Below, one piece after another: positions 10,964-22,272 of a stretch of DNA of 64,000 nucleotides (within the stretch, counting starts at the first letter, position 1; each line of letters opens with the position of its first letter). The stretch comes from Atherix ibis. Taxonomy: Eukaryota; Arthropoda; Insecta; Diptera; Athericidae. A model generated the notes under the pieces. That model was not told where the DNA came from. It did no database searches and worked only from the letters and a program-made list of their open reading frames with translations. A program made the translations under genes and the position numbers. The stretch covers positions 76,060,806 to 76,124,805 of the forward strand of contig OY282608.1 of NCBI GenBank assembly GCA_958298945.1, given 5' to 3'.

Positions 10964-12578
10964 CCGTTTGTTGACTTGTTGGTTTGTTAGTTTTTTGGTT
11001 TGTTGGCTTGTTGGTTTGTTGGTTTGTTGGTTTGTTGTTTTGTTGGTTTGTTTGTTTGTTGGTTTGTTGGTTTGTTTGTTTGTTGGTTTATTGGTTTGTT
11101 GGTTTGTTGGTTTGTTGGTTTGTTGGTTTGTTGGTTTGTTGGTTTGTTCGTTTGTTTGTTTTTTGGTTTGTTGGTTTGTTGGTTTGTTGGCTTATTGGTT
11201 TGTTGGTTTGTTGGTTTGTTGGTTTATTGTTTTGTTGGTTTGTTGGTTTGTTTGTTTGTTGGTTTGTTTGGTTGTTCGTTTGTTGGTTTGTTGGTTTGTT
11301 GGTTTGTTGGTTTGTTGGTTTGTTGGTTTGTTGGTTTGTTCGTTTGTTGGTTTTTTGGTTTGTTGGTTTGTAGGTTTGTTGGTTTGTTGGCTTGTTGGCA
11401 TGTTGTTTTGTTGGTTTGTTGGCTTGTTAGCTTGTTGGTTTGTTGGTTTGTTGGTTTGTTGGTTTGTTGGCTTGTTGGTTTGTTGTTTTGTTGGTTTGTT
11501 TGTTTGTTGGTTTGTTGGTTTGTTGGTTTGTTGGCTTGTTGGTTTGTTGGTTTGTTGGTTTGCTGGTTTGTTGGTTTGTTGGTTTGTTGGCTTGTTGGCT
11601 TGTTGGTGTGTTGGTTTGTTGGTTAGTTGGTTTGTTGGTTTGTTGGTTTGTTTGTTTGTTTGTTTGTTGGTTTGTTCCTTTGTTGGTTTGTTGGTTTGTT
11701 GGTTTGTTGGCTTGTTGGTTTGTTGGTTTGTTGGTTTGTTGGCTTGTTGTTTATTTGGTTTGTTGGCTTCTTGGTTTATTGGCTTGTTGGCTTGTTGGTT
11801 TGTTGGCTTGTTGGCTTGTTGGTTTGTTGGTTTGTTGGTTCGTTGATTTGTTGGTTTGTTTGTTTGTTGGTTTGTTCGTTTGTTGTTTTGTTGGTTTGTT
11901 GCTTTGTTGGTTTGTTCGTTTGTTGCTTTGTTGGTTTGTTGGTTTGTTCGTTTGTTGGTTTTTTGGTATGTTGGTTTGTTGGTTTGTTGGCTTGTTGGTT
12001 TGTTGGTTTGTTAGTTTGTTGGTTTGTTGGTTTGTTGGTTACTTAATTTGTTGGTTTGTTGGTTTGTTGGCTTGTTGGTTTGTTGGTTTGTTGGCTTGTT
12101 GGTTTGTTCGTTTGTTGGCTTGTTGGTTTGTTGGATTGTTGGCTTGTTGGTTTGTTGGTTTGTTGGTTTGTTGGCTTGTTGGTTTGTTTGTTTGCTGGTT
12201 TGTTAGTTTGTTGGTTTGTTGGTTTGTTGGTTTGTTTGTTTGTTGGTTTGTTCGTTTGTTGGTTTGTTCGTTTGTTGGTTTGTTGGTTACTTGGTTTGTT
12301 GGTTTGTTGGCTTGTTGGTTTTTTGGTTTGTTGGTTTGTTGGTTTGTTGGTTTGTTGGTTTGTTCGTTTGTTGGTTTGTTCGTTTGCTGGTTTGTTCGTT
12401 TGTTCGTTTGTTGGCTAGTTGGTTTGTTGGCTTGTTGGCTTGTTGGCTTGTTGGTTTGTTGGTTTGCTGGTTTGTTGGTTTGTTCGTTTGTTGGTTTTTT
12501 GGTTTGTTGGTTTGTTGGTTTGTTGGCTTGTTGGTTTGTTGGTTGGTTGGTTTGTTGGTTTGTTGGTTACGTGGTTTG
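10964..12578. repeat. Module B, copy 2
   Basis: Begins with CCGTTTGTTGAC at 10964 and ends at GGTTACGTGG near 12565. The internal order matches copy 1: TTAGTTTTTTGG, TTGTTTTG, GTTCCTTTG near 11675, GGTTCGTTGATTTG near 11836, GGTTAC units near 12037 and 12286. It differs in TTGTTTATTTGG near 11747, where the other copies have TTGTTTTTTTGG. Length 1.61 kb. Confidence 0.8.
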
Positions 12579-13097
12579 TTGGTTTGTTGGTTTGTTGGTT
12601 TGTTGGGTTGTTGGTTTGTTGGCTAGTTGGTTGGTTTGTTGGTTTGTTGGTTTGTTGGGTTTTTGGTTTGTTGGCTTGTTTGTTTGTTGGTTTGTTGGTT
12701 TTTTCGTTTGTTCGTTTGTTGGCTTGTTGGTTTGTTAGTTTGTTGGTTTGTTGGCTTGTTGGCTTTTTGGCTTATTGGCTTGTTGGTTTGTTGGTTTGTT
12801 GGTTTGTTGGTTTGTTGGGTTATTTGTTTTTGGTTTGTTTGCTTGTTGGTTTGTTGGTTTGTTGGTTTGTTGGTTTGTTGGTTTGTTGGTTTGTTCGTTT
12901 GTTGGTTTGTTTGTTTGTTGGCTTGTTGGTTTGTTCGTTTGTTGGCTTGTTGGTTTGTTGGTTTGTTGGTTTGTTGGTTTGTTGGTTTGGTGGTTTGTTG
13001 GTAGGTTCGTTTGTTCGTTTGTTAGTTTGTTGGTTTGTTGGTTTGTTGGTTTGTTGGTTTGTTGGTTTTTTGGTTTGTTGGTTTATTGGTTTGTTGG
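12579..13097. repeat. Array with a partial module A end and module C start
   Basis: Contains GGGTTTTTGG near 12657, TTTTTTCG near 12698, GGGTTATTTGTTTTTGG near 12815 and GGTAGGTTCG near 12990. These are the last third of module A followed by the beginning of module C, placed here out of their usual order just before a new module A. It looks like a rearranged junction between super-units. Confidence 0.6.
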
Positions 13098-13745
13098 TTT
13101 GTTCGTTTGTTGGCTAGTTGGTTTGTTGGATTTATGGCTTGTTGGTTTGTTGGTTTGTTGGCTTGTTGATTTGTGGTTTGTTCGTTTGTTGGTTTGGTGG
13201 TTTGTTGGTTTATTGGTTTGTTCGTTTGTTGGTTTTTTGGTTTGTTGGTTTGTTGGTTTGTTTGTTTGTTTGTTTGTTTTGTTGGTTTGTTCATTTGTTG
13301 GCTTGTTGGTTTGTTGGCTTGTTGGCTTGTCGGTTTGTGGTTTTTTGGTTTGTTGGTCTGTTGGTTTGTTGGTTTGTTGGTTTGTTGGTTTGTTGGTTTG
13401 TTGGTTTGTTGGTTTGTTGGTTTGTTGGTTTGTTGGTTTGTTGGTTTGTTGGTTTGTTGGTTTGTTGGTTTGTTGGTTTGTTGGTTTGTTGGTTAGTTGG
13501 TTTGTTGGTTTGTTGGGTTTTTGGTTTGTTGGCTTGTTTGTTTGTTGGTTTGTTGGTTTTTTCGTTTGTTCGTTTGTTGGCTTGTTGGTTTGTTGGTTTG
13601 TTGGTTTGTTGGCTTGTTAGCTTGTTGGCTTATTGGCTTACTGGCTTGTTTGTTTGTTGGTTTGTTGGTTTGTTGGTTTATTTGTTTTTGGTTTGTTTGC
13701 TTGTGGGTTTGTTGGTTTGTTGGTTCGTAGGTTTGTTGGTTTGTT
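13098..13745. repeat. Module A, copy 4
   Basis: GGATTTATGG at 13128-13137 is followed directly by GATTTGTGGTTTG near 13164, so the stretch with GTATG and GAATTG found in other copies is deleted. GTCGGTTTGTGG is near 13328, followed by a perfect 16-unit run (13361-13488), TTTATTTGTTTTTGG near 13678 and TTCGTAGG near 13724. A 4-5-bp irregular unit (GTTTTGTTGG) sits near 13276. Confidence 0.8.
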
Positions 13746-15055
13746 GGTTTGTTGGTTTGTTGGTTTGTTGGTTTGTTGGTAGGTTCGTTTGTTCGTTTGT
13801 TAGTTTGTTGGTTTGTTGGTTTGTTGGTTTGTTGGTTTGTTGGTTTTTTGGTTTGTTGGTTTATTGGTTTGTTGGTTTGTTCGTTTGTTGGTTTGTTGGT
13901 TTGTTCGTTTGTTGGTTTCTTGGTTTGTTGGTTTGTTCGTTTGTGTGTTTGTTGGCATGTTGGTTTGTTGGCTTGTTGGCTTGTTGGTTTGTTGGTTTGT
14001 TGGTCTGTTGGTTTGTTGGTTTGTTGGCTTGTTGGTTTGTTGTTTTGTTGGTTTATTGGTTTGTTCGTTTGTTCGTTTGTTCGTTTTTTGGTTTGTTGGT
14101 TTGTTGGTTTGTTGGTTTGTTGGTTTGTTGGTTTGTTGGTTTGTTGGTATGTTGGTTTGTTCGTTTGTTGGTTTTTTGGTTTGTTGGTTTGTTGGTTAGT
14201 TGGTTTGTTGGCTTTTTCGTTTGTTTGTTTGTTGGCATGTTGGTTTGTTGGCTTGTTGGTTTGTTGGTTTGTTGGTTTGTTGGTTTGTTGGTCTGTTGGT
14301 TTGTTGGTTTGTTGGCTTGTTGGTTTGTTGGTTTGTTGGTTTGTTGGTTTGTTCGTTTGTTCGTTTGTTCGTTTTTTGGTTTGTTGGTTTGTTGGTTTGT
14401 TGGTTTGTTGGTTTGTTGGTTTGTTGGTTTGTTGGTTTGTTGGTTTGTTCGTTTGTTGGTTTTTTGGTTTGTTGGTTTGTTGGTTAGTTGGTTTGTTGGC
14501 TTGTTGGTTTTTTAATTTGTTGGCTTGTTGGCTTGTTGGTTTGTTGGCTTGTTGGTTTGTTGGTTTGTTGGTTTGTTGGTTTGTTGGTTTGTTCGTTTGT
14601 TCGTTTGTTGGCTTGTTTGTTTGTCGGCTTTTTGGCTTTTTGGTTTGTTGGTTTGTTGGTTTGTTGGTTTGTTGGTTTGTTGCTTTGTTCATTTGTTGGC
14701 TAATTGGTTTGTTGGTTTGTTCGTTTGTTCGTTTGTTGGCTTGTTGGTTTGTTGGCATGTTGGCTTTTTGGTTTGTTGGTTTGTTGGTTTGTTGGTTTGT
14801 TGGCTTGTTGGTTTGTTGGTTTGTTGTTTTGTTGGTTTGTTCGTTTGTTGGTTTTTTGTTTGTTGGCTTGTTGGTTTGTTGGTTTGTTGGTTTGTTGGTT
14901 TGTTGGTTTGTTGGTATGTTGGTTTGTTGGTTTGCTGGTTTGCTTGTTTGTTGGTTTGTTCGTTTGTTGGCTTGTTGGTTTGTTGGCTTGTTGGTTTGTT
15001 GGTTTGGCGGCTTGCTGGTTTGTTCATTTGTTGGTTTGTTGGTTTGTTGGTTTGT
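13746..15055. repeat. Module C, copy 3 (with internal tandem duplication)
   Basis: Starts with GGTAGGTTCG near 13779. GGCATG occurs at about 13953 and again at about 14233, each followed by GGTCTG, a TTCG triplet and a TTTTTTGG unit, so a roughly 0.28-kb segment is duplicated in tandem inside this copy (about 13915-14195 and 14196-14495). Later bar-codes (GGTATG near 14915, CTGGTTTGCTTG near 14935) match copies 2 and 4. Confidence 0.72.
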
Positions 15056-16654
15056 CCGTTTGTTGACTTGTTGGTTTGTTAGTTTTTTGGTTTGTTGGCT
15101 TTTTGGTTTGTTGGTTTGTTGGTTTGTTGTTTTGTTGGTTTGTTTGTTTGTTGGTTTGTTGGTTTGTTTGTTTGTTGGTTTATTGGTTTGTTGGTTTGTT
15201 GGTTTGTTGGTTTGTTGGTTTGTTGGTTTGTTGGTTTTTTGGTTTGTTCGTTTGTTTGTGTTTTGGTTTGTTGGTTTGTTGGTTTGTTGGTTTACTGGTT
15301 TGTTGGTTTGTTGGTTTGTTGGTTTGTTGGTTTGTTGGTTTGTTGGTTTGTTGGTTTGTTGGTTTGTTGGTTTGTTTGTTTGTTTGTTTGTTGGTTTGTT
15401 TGGTTTTTGGTTTGTTGGTTTGTTTGTTTGTTGGTTTGTTGGTTTGTTGGTTTGTTGGTTTGTTCATTTGTTGGTTTTTTGGTTTGTTGGTTTGTAGGTT
15501 TGTTGGTTTGTTGGCTTGTTGGCTTGTTGGTTTGTTGGTTTGTTGGTTTGTTCGCTTGTTAGCTTGTTGGTTTGTTGGTTTGTTGGTTTGTTGGTTTGTT
15601 GGTTTGTTGGTTTTTTGGTTTATTGTTTTGTTGGTTTGTTTGTTTGTTGGTTTGTTGGTTTGTTGGTTTGTTGGCTTGTTGGTTTGTTGGTTTGTTGGTT
15701 TGTTGGTTTGTTGGTTTGTTGGTTTGTTGGCTTGTTGGCTTGTTGGTTTTTTGGTTTGTTGGTTTGTTGGTTTGTTGGTTTGTTGGTTTGTTTGTTTGTT
15801 TGTTTGTTGGTTTGTTCCTTTGTTGGTTTGTTGGTTTGTTGGTTTGTTGGCTTGTTGGTTTGTTGGTTTGTTGGTTTGTTGGTTTGTTGGTTTGTTGGCT
15901 TGTTGTTTTTTTGGTTTGTTGGCTTGTTGGTTTATTGGCTTGTTGGCTTGTTGGTTTGTTGGTTTGTTGGCTTGTTGGTTTGTTGGTTTGTTGGTTCGTT
16001 GATTTGTTGGTTTGTTTGTTTGTTGGTTTGTTCGTTTGTTGTTTTGTTGGTTTGTTGGTTTGTTGGTTTGTTCGTTTGTTGCTTTGTTGGTTTGTTGGTT
16101 TGTTCGTTTGTTGGTTTTTTGGTTTGTTGGGTTGTTGGTTTGTTGGCTTGTTGGTTTGTTGGTTTGTTGGCTTGTTGGTTTGTTCGTTTATTGGCTTGTT
16201 GGTTTGTTGGATTGTTGGCTTGTTGGTTTGTTGGTTTGTTAGTTTGTTGGCTTGTTGGTTTGTTCGTTTGTTGGTTTGTTAGTTTGTTGGTTTGTTGGTT
16301 TGTTGGTTTGTTGGTTTGTTGGTTTGTTCGTTTGTTGGTTTGTTCGTTTGTTGGTTTGTTCGTTTGTTGGTTTGTTGGTTACTTGGTTTGTTGGTTTGTT
16401 GGCTTGTTGGTTTTTTGGTTTGTTGGTTTGTTGGTTTGTTGGTTTGTTCGTTTGTTGGCTTGTTCGTTTGCTGGTTTGTTCGTTTATTCGTTTGTTGGCT
16501 TGTTGGTTTGTTGGCTTGTTGGCTTGTTGGTTTGTTGGTTTGTTGGTTTGTTGGTTTGTTCGTTTGTTGGTTTTTTGGTTTGTTGGTTTGTTGGTTTGTT
16601 GGCTTGTTGGTTTGTTGGTTTGTTGGTTTGTTATTTTGTTGGTTACGTAGTTTG
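15056..16654. repeat. Module B, copy 3
   Basis: CCGTTTGTTGAC at 15056 to GGTTACGTAG near 16641. Order: TTAGTTTTTTGG, TTGTTTTG, a TTTG-only run near 15373, GTTCCTTTG near 15814, TTGTTTTTTTGG near 15902, GGTTCGTTGATTTG near 15991, GGTTACTTGG near 16376. The terminal GGTTACGTAG differs by one base from GGTTACGTGG in copies 1, 2 and 4. Length 1.6 kb. Confidence 0.8.
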
Positions 16655-18545
16655 TTGGTTTGTTGGTTTGTTGGTTTGTTGGTTTGTTGGTTTGTTGGTT
16701 TGATGGGTTGTTGGTTTGTAGGTTTGTTGGTTTGTTGGTTTGTTGGTTTGTTGGTTTGTTGGTTTGTTGGTTTGTTGGTTTGTTCGTATGTTGGTTTGTT
16801 GGTTTGTTCGTTTGTTTTTTTGCTGGTTTATTGGTTTGTTGGTTTGTTGGTTTGTTTGTTTGTTGGTTTGTTCGTTTGTTGGCTAGTTGGTTTGTTGGAT
16901 TTATGGCTTGTTGGTTTGTTGGTTTGTTGGCTTGTGGATTTGTTGGTTTGTTGGTTTGTTGGTTTGTTCGTTTGTTTGTATGTTGGTTTGTTGGTTTGTT
17001 GGTTTGTTGGTTTGTTGAATTGTTGGTTTGTTGGTTTGTTCGTTTGTTGGTTTGTGGTTTGTTCGTTTGTTGGTTTGGTGGTTTGTTGGTTTTTTGGTTT
17101 AGTGGTTTGTTGGTTTGTTGGTTTGTTTGTTTGTTTGTTTGTTGGTTTGTTCGTTTGTTGGCTTGTTGGTTTGTTGGCTTGTTGGCTTGTCGGTTTGTGG
17201 TTTTTTGGTTTGTTGGTCTGTTGGTTTGTTGGTTTGTTGGTTTGTTGGTTTGTTGATTTGTTGGTTTGTTGATTTGTTGGTTTGTTGGTTTGTTGGTTTG
17301 TTGGTTTGTTGGTTTGTTGGTTTGTTGGTTTGTTGGGCTTTTGGTTTGTTGGCTTGTTTGTTTGTTGGTTTGTTGGTTTTTTCGTTTGTTCGTTTGTTGG
17401 CTTGTTGGTTTGTTGGTTTGTTGGTTTGTTGGTTTGTTGGCTTGTTGGCTTTTTGGCATATTGGCTTGTTGGTTTGTTGGTTTGTTGGTTTGTTGGTTTG
17501 TTGGTTTGTTGGTTTGTTGGTTTATTTGTTTTTGGTTTGTTTGCTTGTTGGTTTGTTGGTTTGTTGGTTTGTTGGTTTGTTTGTTGGTTGGTTTGTTGGT
17601 TTGTTGGTTTGTTGGTTTGTTGGTTTGTTGGTTTGTTGGTTTGTTGGTTTGTTGGTTTGTTCGTTTGTTGGTTTTTTGGTTTGTTGGTTTGTTGGTTTGT
17701 TGGTTTGTTGGTTTGTTGGCTTGTTGGCTTGTTGGTTTGTTGGTTTGTTAGTTTGTTGGTTTGTTGGTTTGTTGGTTTGTTGGTTTGTTGGTTTGTGGTT
17801 TGTTGGTTTGTTGGTTTGTTGGTTTGTTGGTTTGTTGGTTTGTTCGTTTGTTGGCTTGTTGGTTTGTTGGCTTGTTGGCTTGTTGGTTTGTTGGTTTGTT
17901 GGTTTGTTGGTTTGTTGGTTTGTTCGTTTGTTGGTTTTTTGGTTTGTTGGTTTGTTGGTTTGTTGGCTTGTTGGTTTGTTGGTTTGTTGGTTTGTTATTT
18001 TGTTGGTTACGTAGTTTGTTGGTTTGTTGGCTTGTTGGTTTGTTGGTTTGTTGGTTTGTTGGTTTGTTGGTTTGTTGGCTTGTTTGTTTGTTGGTTTGTT
18101 GGTTTGTTGGTTTGTTCGTTTGTTGGTTTTTTTGTTTGTTGTTTGTTGGTTTGTTGGTTTGTTGATTTGTTGGTCTGTTGGTTTGTTGGTTTGTTAGCTT
18201 GTTGGTTTGTTGGTTTGTTGGTTTGTTGGTTTGTTGGTTTGTTGGTTACTTGGTTTGTTGGTTTGTTGGTCTGTTGGCTTGTTGGTTTGTTGGTTTGTTG
18301 GTTTGTTGGTTTGTTGGTTTGTTGGTTTGTTGGTTTGTTGGTTTGTTGGTTACTTGGTTTGTTGGTTTGTTGGTTTGTTGGCTTGTTGGTTTGTTGGTTT
18401 GTTGGCTTGTTGGTTTGTTCCTTTATTGGCTTGTTGGTTTGTTGGATTGTTGGCTTGTTGGTTTGTTGGTTTGTTAGTTTGTTGGCTTGTTGGTTTGTTC
18501 GTTTGTTGGTTTGTTAGTTTGTTGGTTTGTTGGTTTGTTGGTTTG
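16655..18545. repeat. 1891-bp tandem duplication, copy a (contains module A copy 5)
   Basis: Repeats at an exact offset of 1891 bp, anchored for example by GATGGG at 16702 and 18593. It contains a full module A: GGATTTATGG at 16897-16906, GAATTG near 17017, GTCGGTTTGTGG near 17189, GGCATATTGG near 17455 and TTTATTTGTTTTTGG near 17521. Its distal part holds GGTTACGTAG near 18005 and GGTTACTTGG units near 18244 and 18350. Confidence 0.85.
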
Positions 18546-19650
18546 TTGGTTACTTAGTTTGTTGGTTTGTTGGTTTGTTGGTTTGTTGGTTTGATGGGTT
18601 GTTGGTTTGTAGGTTTGTTGGTTTGTTGGTTTGTTGGTTTGTTGGTTTGTTGGTTTGTTGGTTTGTTGGTTTGTTCGTATGTTGGTTTGTTGGTTTGTTC
18701 GTTTGTTTTTTTGCTGGTTTATTGGTTTGTTGGTTTGTTGGTTTGTTTGTTTGTTGGTTTGTTCGTTTGTTGGCTAGTTGGTTTGTTGGATTTATGGCTT
18801 GTTGGTTTGTTGGTTTGTTGGCTTGTGGATTTGTTGGTTTGTTGGTTTGTTGGTTTGTTCGTTTGTTTGTATGTTGGTTTGTTGGTTTGTTGGTTTGTTG
18901 GTTTGTTGAATTGTTGGTTTGTTGGTTTGTTCGTTTGTTGGTTTGTGGTTTGTTCGTTTGTTGGTTTGGTGGTTTGTTGGTTTTTTGGTTTAGTGGTTTG
19001 TTGGTTTGTTGGTTTGTTTGTTTGTTTGTTTGTTGGTTTGTTCGTTTGTTGGCTTGTTGGTTTGTTGGCTTGTTGGCTTGTCGGTTTGTGGTTTTTTGGT
19101 TTGTTGGTCTGTTGGTTTGTTGGTTTGTTGGTTTGTTGGTTTGTTGATTTGTTGGTTTGTTGATTTGTTGGTTTGTTGGTTTGTTGGTTTGTTGGTTTGT
19201 TGGTTTGTTGGTTTGTTGGTTTGTTGGGCTTTTGGTTTGTTGGCTTGTTTGTTTGTTGGTTTGTTGGTTTTTTCGTTTGTTCGTTTGTTGGCTTGTTGGT
19301 TTGTTGGTTTGTTGGTTTGTTGGTTTGTTGGCTTGTTGGCTTTTGGGCATATTGGCTTGTTGGTTTGTTGGTTTGTTGGTTTGTTGGTTTGTTGGTTTGT
19401 TGGTTTGTTGGTTTATTTGTTTTTGGTTTGTTTGCTTGTTGGTTTGTTGGTTTGTTGGTTTGTTGGTTTGTTTGTTGGTTGGTTTGTTGGCTTGTTGGTT
19501 TGTTGGTTTGTTGGTTTGTTGGTTTGTTGGTTTGTTGGTTTGTTCGTTTGTTGGTTTTTTGGTTTGTTGGTTTGTTGGTTTGTTGGTTTGTTGGTTTGTT
19601 GGCTTGTTGGCTTGTTGGTTTGTTGGTTTGTTAGTTTGTTGGTTTGTTGG
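18546..19650. repeat. 1891-bp tandem duplication, copy b (partial, contains module A copy 6)
   Basis: Matches 16655-17760 with few differences: T at 17454 is G at 19345, T at 17600 is C at 19491, and one unit is lost near 19500-19540. GGATTTATGG lies at 18788-18797. Similarity continues weakly to about 20020 but the offset drops by roughly 150 bp, indicating a deletion in this copy relative to copy a. Confidence 0.83.
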
Positions 19651-19804
19651 TTTGTTGGTTTGTTGGTTTGTTGGTTTGTTGGTTTGTTAGTTTGTTGGTT
19701 TGTTGGTTTGTTGGTTTGTTGTTTTGTTCGTTTGTTGGCTTGTTGGTTTGTTGGCTTGTTGGCTTGTTGGTTTGTTGGTTTGTTGGTTTGTTGGTTTGTT
19801 GGGG

Positions 19805-20805
19805 TGTTGGTTTGTTGGCTTGTTTGTTTGTTGGTTTGTTGGTTTGTTGGTTTGTTCGTTTGTTGGTTTTTTTGTTTGTTGGTTTGTTGGTTTGTTGGTT
19901 TGTTGATTTGTTGGTCTGTTGGTTTGTTGGTTTGTTAGCTTGTTGGTTTGTTGGTTTGTTGGTTTGTTGGTTTGTTGGTTTGTTGGTTACTTGGTTTGTT
20001 GGTTTGTTGGTCTGTTGGCTTGTTGGTTTGTTGGTTTGTTGGTTTGTTGGTTTGTTGGTTTGTTGGTTTGTTGGTTTGTTGTTTTGTTTGTTTGTTGGTT
20101 TGGTCGTTTATTGACTTGTTAGTTTGTTGGCTTGTTGGCTTGTTGATTTGTTGGTTTGTTGGCTTGTTGGTTTGTGCGTTTGCTGGTTTGTTGGTTGGTT
20201 GGTTTGTTAGTTTGTTGGTTTGTTTGTTTGTTGGTTTGTTCGTTTGTTGGTTTGTTGGTTTGGTGGTTAGTTGGCTTGTTGGCTTGTTCGTTTGTTGGTT
20301 TGTTGGTTTGTTGGTTAGTTGGTTTATTTGTTTGTTTGTTTGTTGGTTTGTTCGTTTGTTGCTTTGTTGGTTACTTGGTTTGTTGGTTTGTTCGTTTGTT
20401 GGTTTGTTAGTTTGTTGGTTTGTTGGTTTGTTGGTTTGTTGGTTTGTTGGTTTGTTGGTTTGTTGGTTTGTTGGTTTGTTCGTTTGTTCGTTTGTTGGTT
20501 TGTTGGTTTGTTGGTTTGTTGGTTTTTTAGTTTGTTGGTTTGTTGGTTTGTTGGTTTGTTCGTTTGTTTGTTTGTTGGTTTGTTCGTTTGTTGGTTTGTT
20601 GGTTTGTTGGTTTGTTCGTTTGTTTGTTGGCATGTTGGTTTGTTGGCTTGTTGGCTTGTAGGTTTGTTGGTTTGTTGGTCTGTTGGTTTGTTGGTTTGTT
20701 GCCTTGTTGGTTTGTTGGTTTGTTGGTTTGTTGGTTTGTTGGTTTGTTCGTTTGTTTGTTTGTTCGTTTTTTGGTTTGGTGGTTTGTAGGTTTTTTGGTT
20801 TAGTG
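19805..20805. repeat. Roughly 1.5-kb triplicated block, copy 1
   Basis: Bar-codes in order: GATTTGTTGGTCTG near 19905, GGTTACTTGG near 19985, GGTTTGGTCG at 20097, GTGCG near 20175, GGTTAG units near 20270-20325, GCTTTGTTGGTTAC near 20361, GGCATG near 20629, and GGTTTAGTGG near 20798. The same order recurs 1467 bp downstream and again a further 1674 bp downstream. Confidence 0.82.
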
Positions 20806-21255
20806 GTTTGTTGGTTTGTTGGTTTGTTTGTTTGTTTGTTTGTTGGTTTGTTCCTTTGTTGGCTTGTTGGTTTGTTGGCTTGTTGGCTTGTCGGTTTGTG
20901 GTTTTTTGGTTTGTTGGTCTGTTGGTTTGTTGGTTTGTTGGTTTGTTGGTTTGTTGGTTTGTTGGTTTGTTGGTTTGTTGGTTTGTTGGTTTGTTGGTTT
21001 GTTGGTTTGTTGGTTTGTTGGTTTGTTGGTTTGTTGGTTTGTTGGTTTGTTGGTTTGTTGGCTTGTTGGCTTGTTGGTTTGTTGGTTTGTTAGTTTGTTG
21101 GTTTGTTGGTTTGTTGGTTTGTTGGTTTGTTGGTTTGTTGGTTTGTTGGTTTGTTGGTTTGTTGGTTTGTTCGTTTGTTGGCTTGTTGGTTTGTTGGCTT
21201 GTTGGCTTGTTGGTTTGTTGGTTTGTTGGTTTGTTGGTTTGTTGGTTTGTTGGTT
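20806..21255. repeat. Partial module A with the longest perfect run
   Basis: Carries the middle of module A (TTTG-only run near 20826, GTCGGTTTGTGG near 20890, GGTCTG near 20917). This is followed by 17 perfect units at 20922-21057, the longest uninterrupted run I found, and a second long run near 21104-21172. It separates copies 1 and 2 of the 1.5-kb block. Confidence 0.7.
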
Positions 21256-22272
21256 TGTTGGCTTGTTGGTTTGTTGGTTTGTTGGTTTGTTGGTTTGTTC
21301 GTTTGTTGGTTTTTTTGTTTGTTGGTTTGTTGGTTTGTTGGTTTGTTGGTTTGTTGATTTGTTGGTCTGTTGGTTTGTTGGTTTGTTAGCTTGTTGGTTT
21401 GTTGGTTTGTTGGTTTGTTGGTTTGTTGGTTTGTTGGTTACTTGGTTTGTTGGTTTGTTGGTCTGTTGGCTTGTTGGTTTGTTGGTTTGTTGGTTTGTTG
21501 GTTTGTTGGTTTGTTGGTTTGTTGGTTTGTTGGTTTGTTGGTTTGTTGTTTTGTTTGTTTGTTGGTTTGGTCGTTTGTTGACTTGTTAGTTTGTTGGCTT
21601 ATTGGATTGTTGATTTGTTGGTTTGTTGGCTTGTTGGTTTGTGCGTTTGCTGGTTTGTTGGTTGGTTGGTTTGTTAGTTTGTTGGTTTGTTTGTTTGTTG
21701 GTTTGTTCGTTTGTTGGTTTGTTGGTTTGGTGGTTAGTTGGCTTGTTGGCTTGTTCGTTTGTTGGTTTGTTGGTTTGTTGGTTAGTTGGTTTATTTGTTT
21801 GTTTGTTTGTTGGTTTGTTCGTTTGTTGCTTTGTTGGTTACTTGGTTTGTTGGTTTGTTCGTTTGTTGGTTTGTTAGTTTGTTGGTTTGTTGGTTTGTTG
21901 GTTTGTTGGTTTGTTGGTTTGTTGGTTTGTTGGTTTGTTGGTTTGTTCGTTTGTTCGTTTGTTGGTTTGTTGGTTTGTTGGTTTGTTGGTTTTTTAGTTT
22001 GTTGGTTTGTTGGTTTGTTGGTTTGTTCGTTTGTTTGTTTGTTGGTTTGTTCGTTTGTTGGTTTGTTGGTTTGTTGGTTTGTTCGTTTGTTTGTTGGCAT
22101 GTTGGTTTGTTGGCTTGTTGGCTTGTAGGTTTGTTGGTTTGTTGGTCTGTTGGTTTGTTGGTTTGTTGGCTTGTTGGTTTGTTGGTTTGTTGGTTTGTTG
22201 GTTTGTTGGTTTGTTCGTTTGTTTGTTTGTTCGTTTTTTGGTTTGGTGGTTTGTTGGTTTTTTGGTTTAGTG
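21256..22272. repeat. Roughly 1.5-kb triplicated block, copy 2
   Basis: Direct copy of 19805-20805, at an offset of 1451 bp on the left and 1467 bp after a two-unit gain near 21480-21540. GGTTTGGTCG is at 21564. Differences include TTTATTGAC in copy 1 against TTTGTTGAC here near 21574, GGCTTGTTGAT against GGATTGTTGAT near 21605, and GCCTTG in copy 1 near 20701 against GGCTTG here. Confidence 0.82.

Noticed and set aside
13493..14758. A 421-residue minus-strand frame rich in Asn, Gln, Thr, Lys and Pro that looks like a prion-like or mucin-like protein
   Set aside because: The A/C complement cannot contain stop codons, so this is the same artefact. There is no start context, domain or non-repeat sequence.
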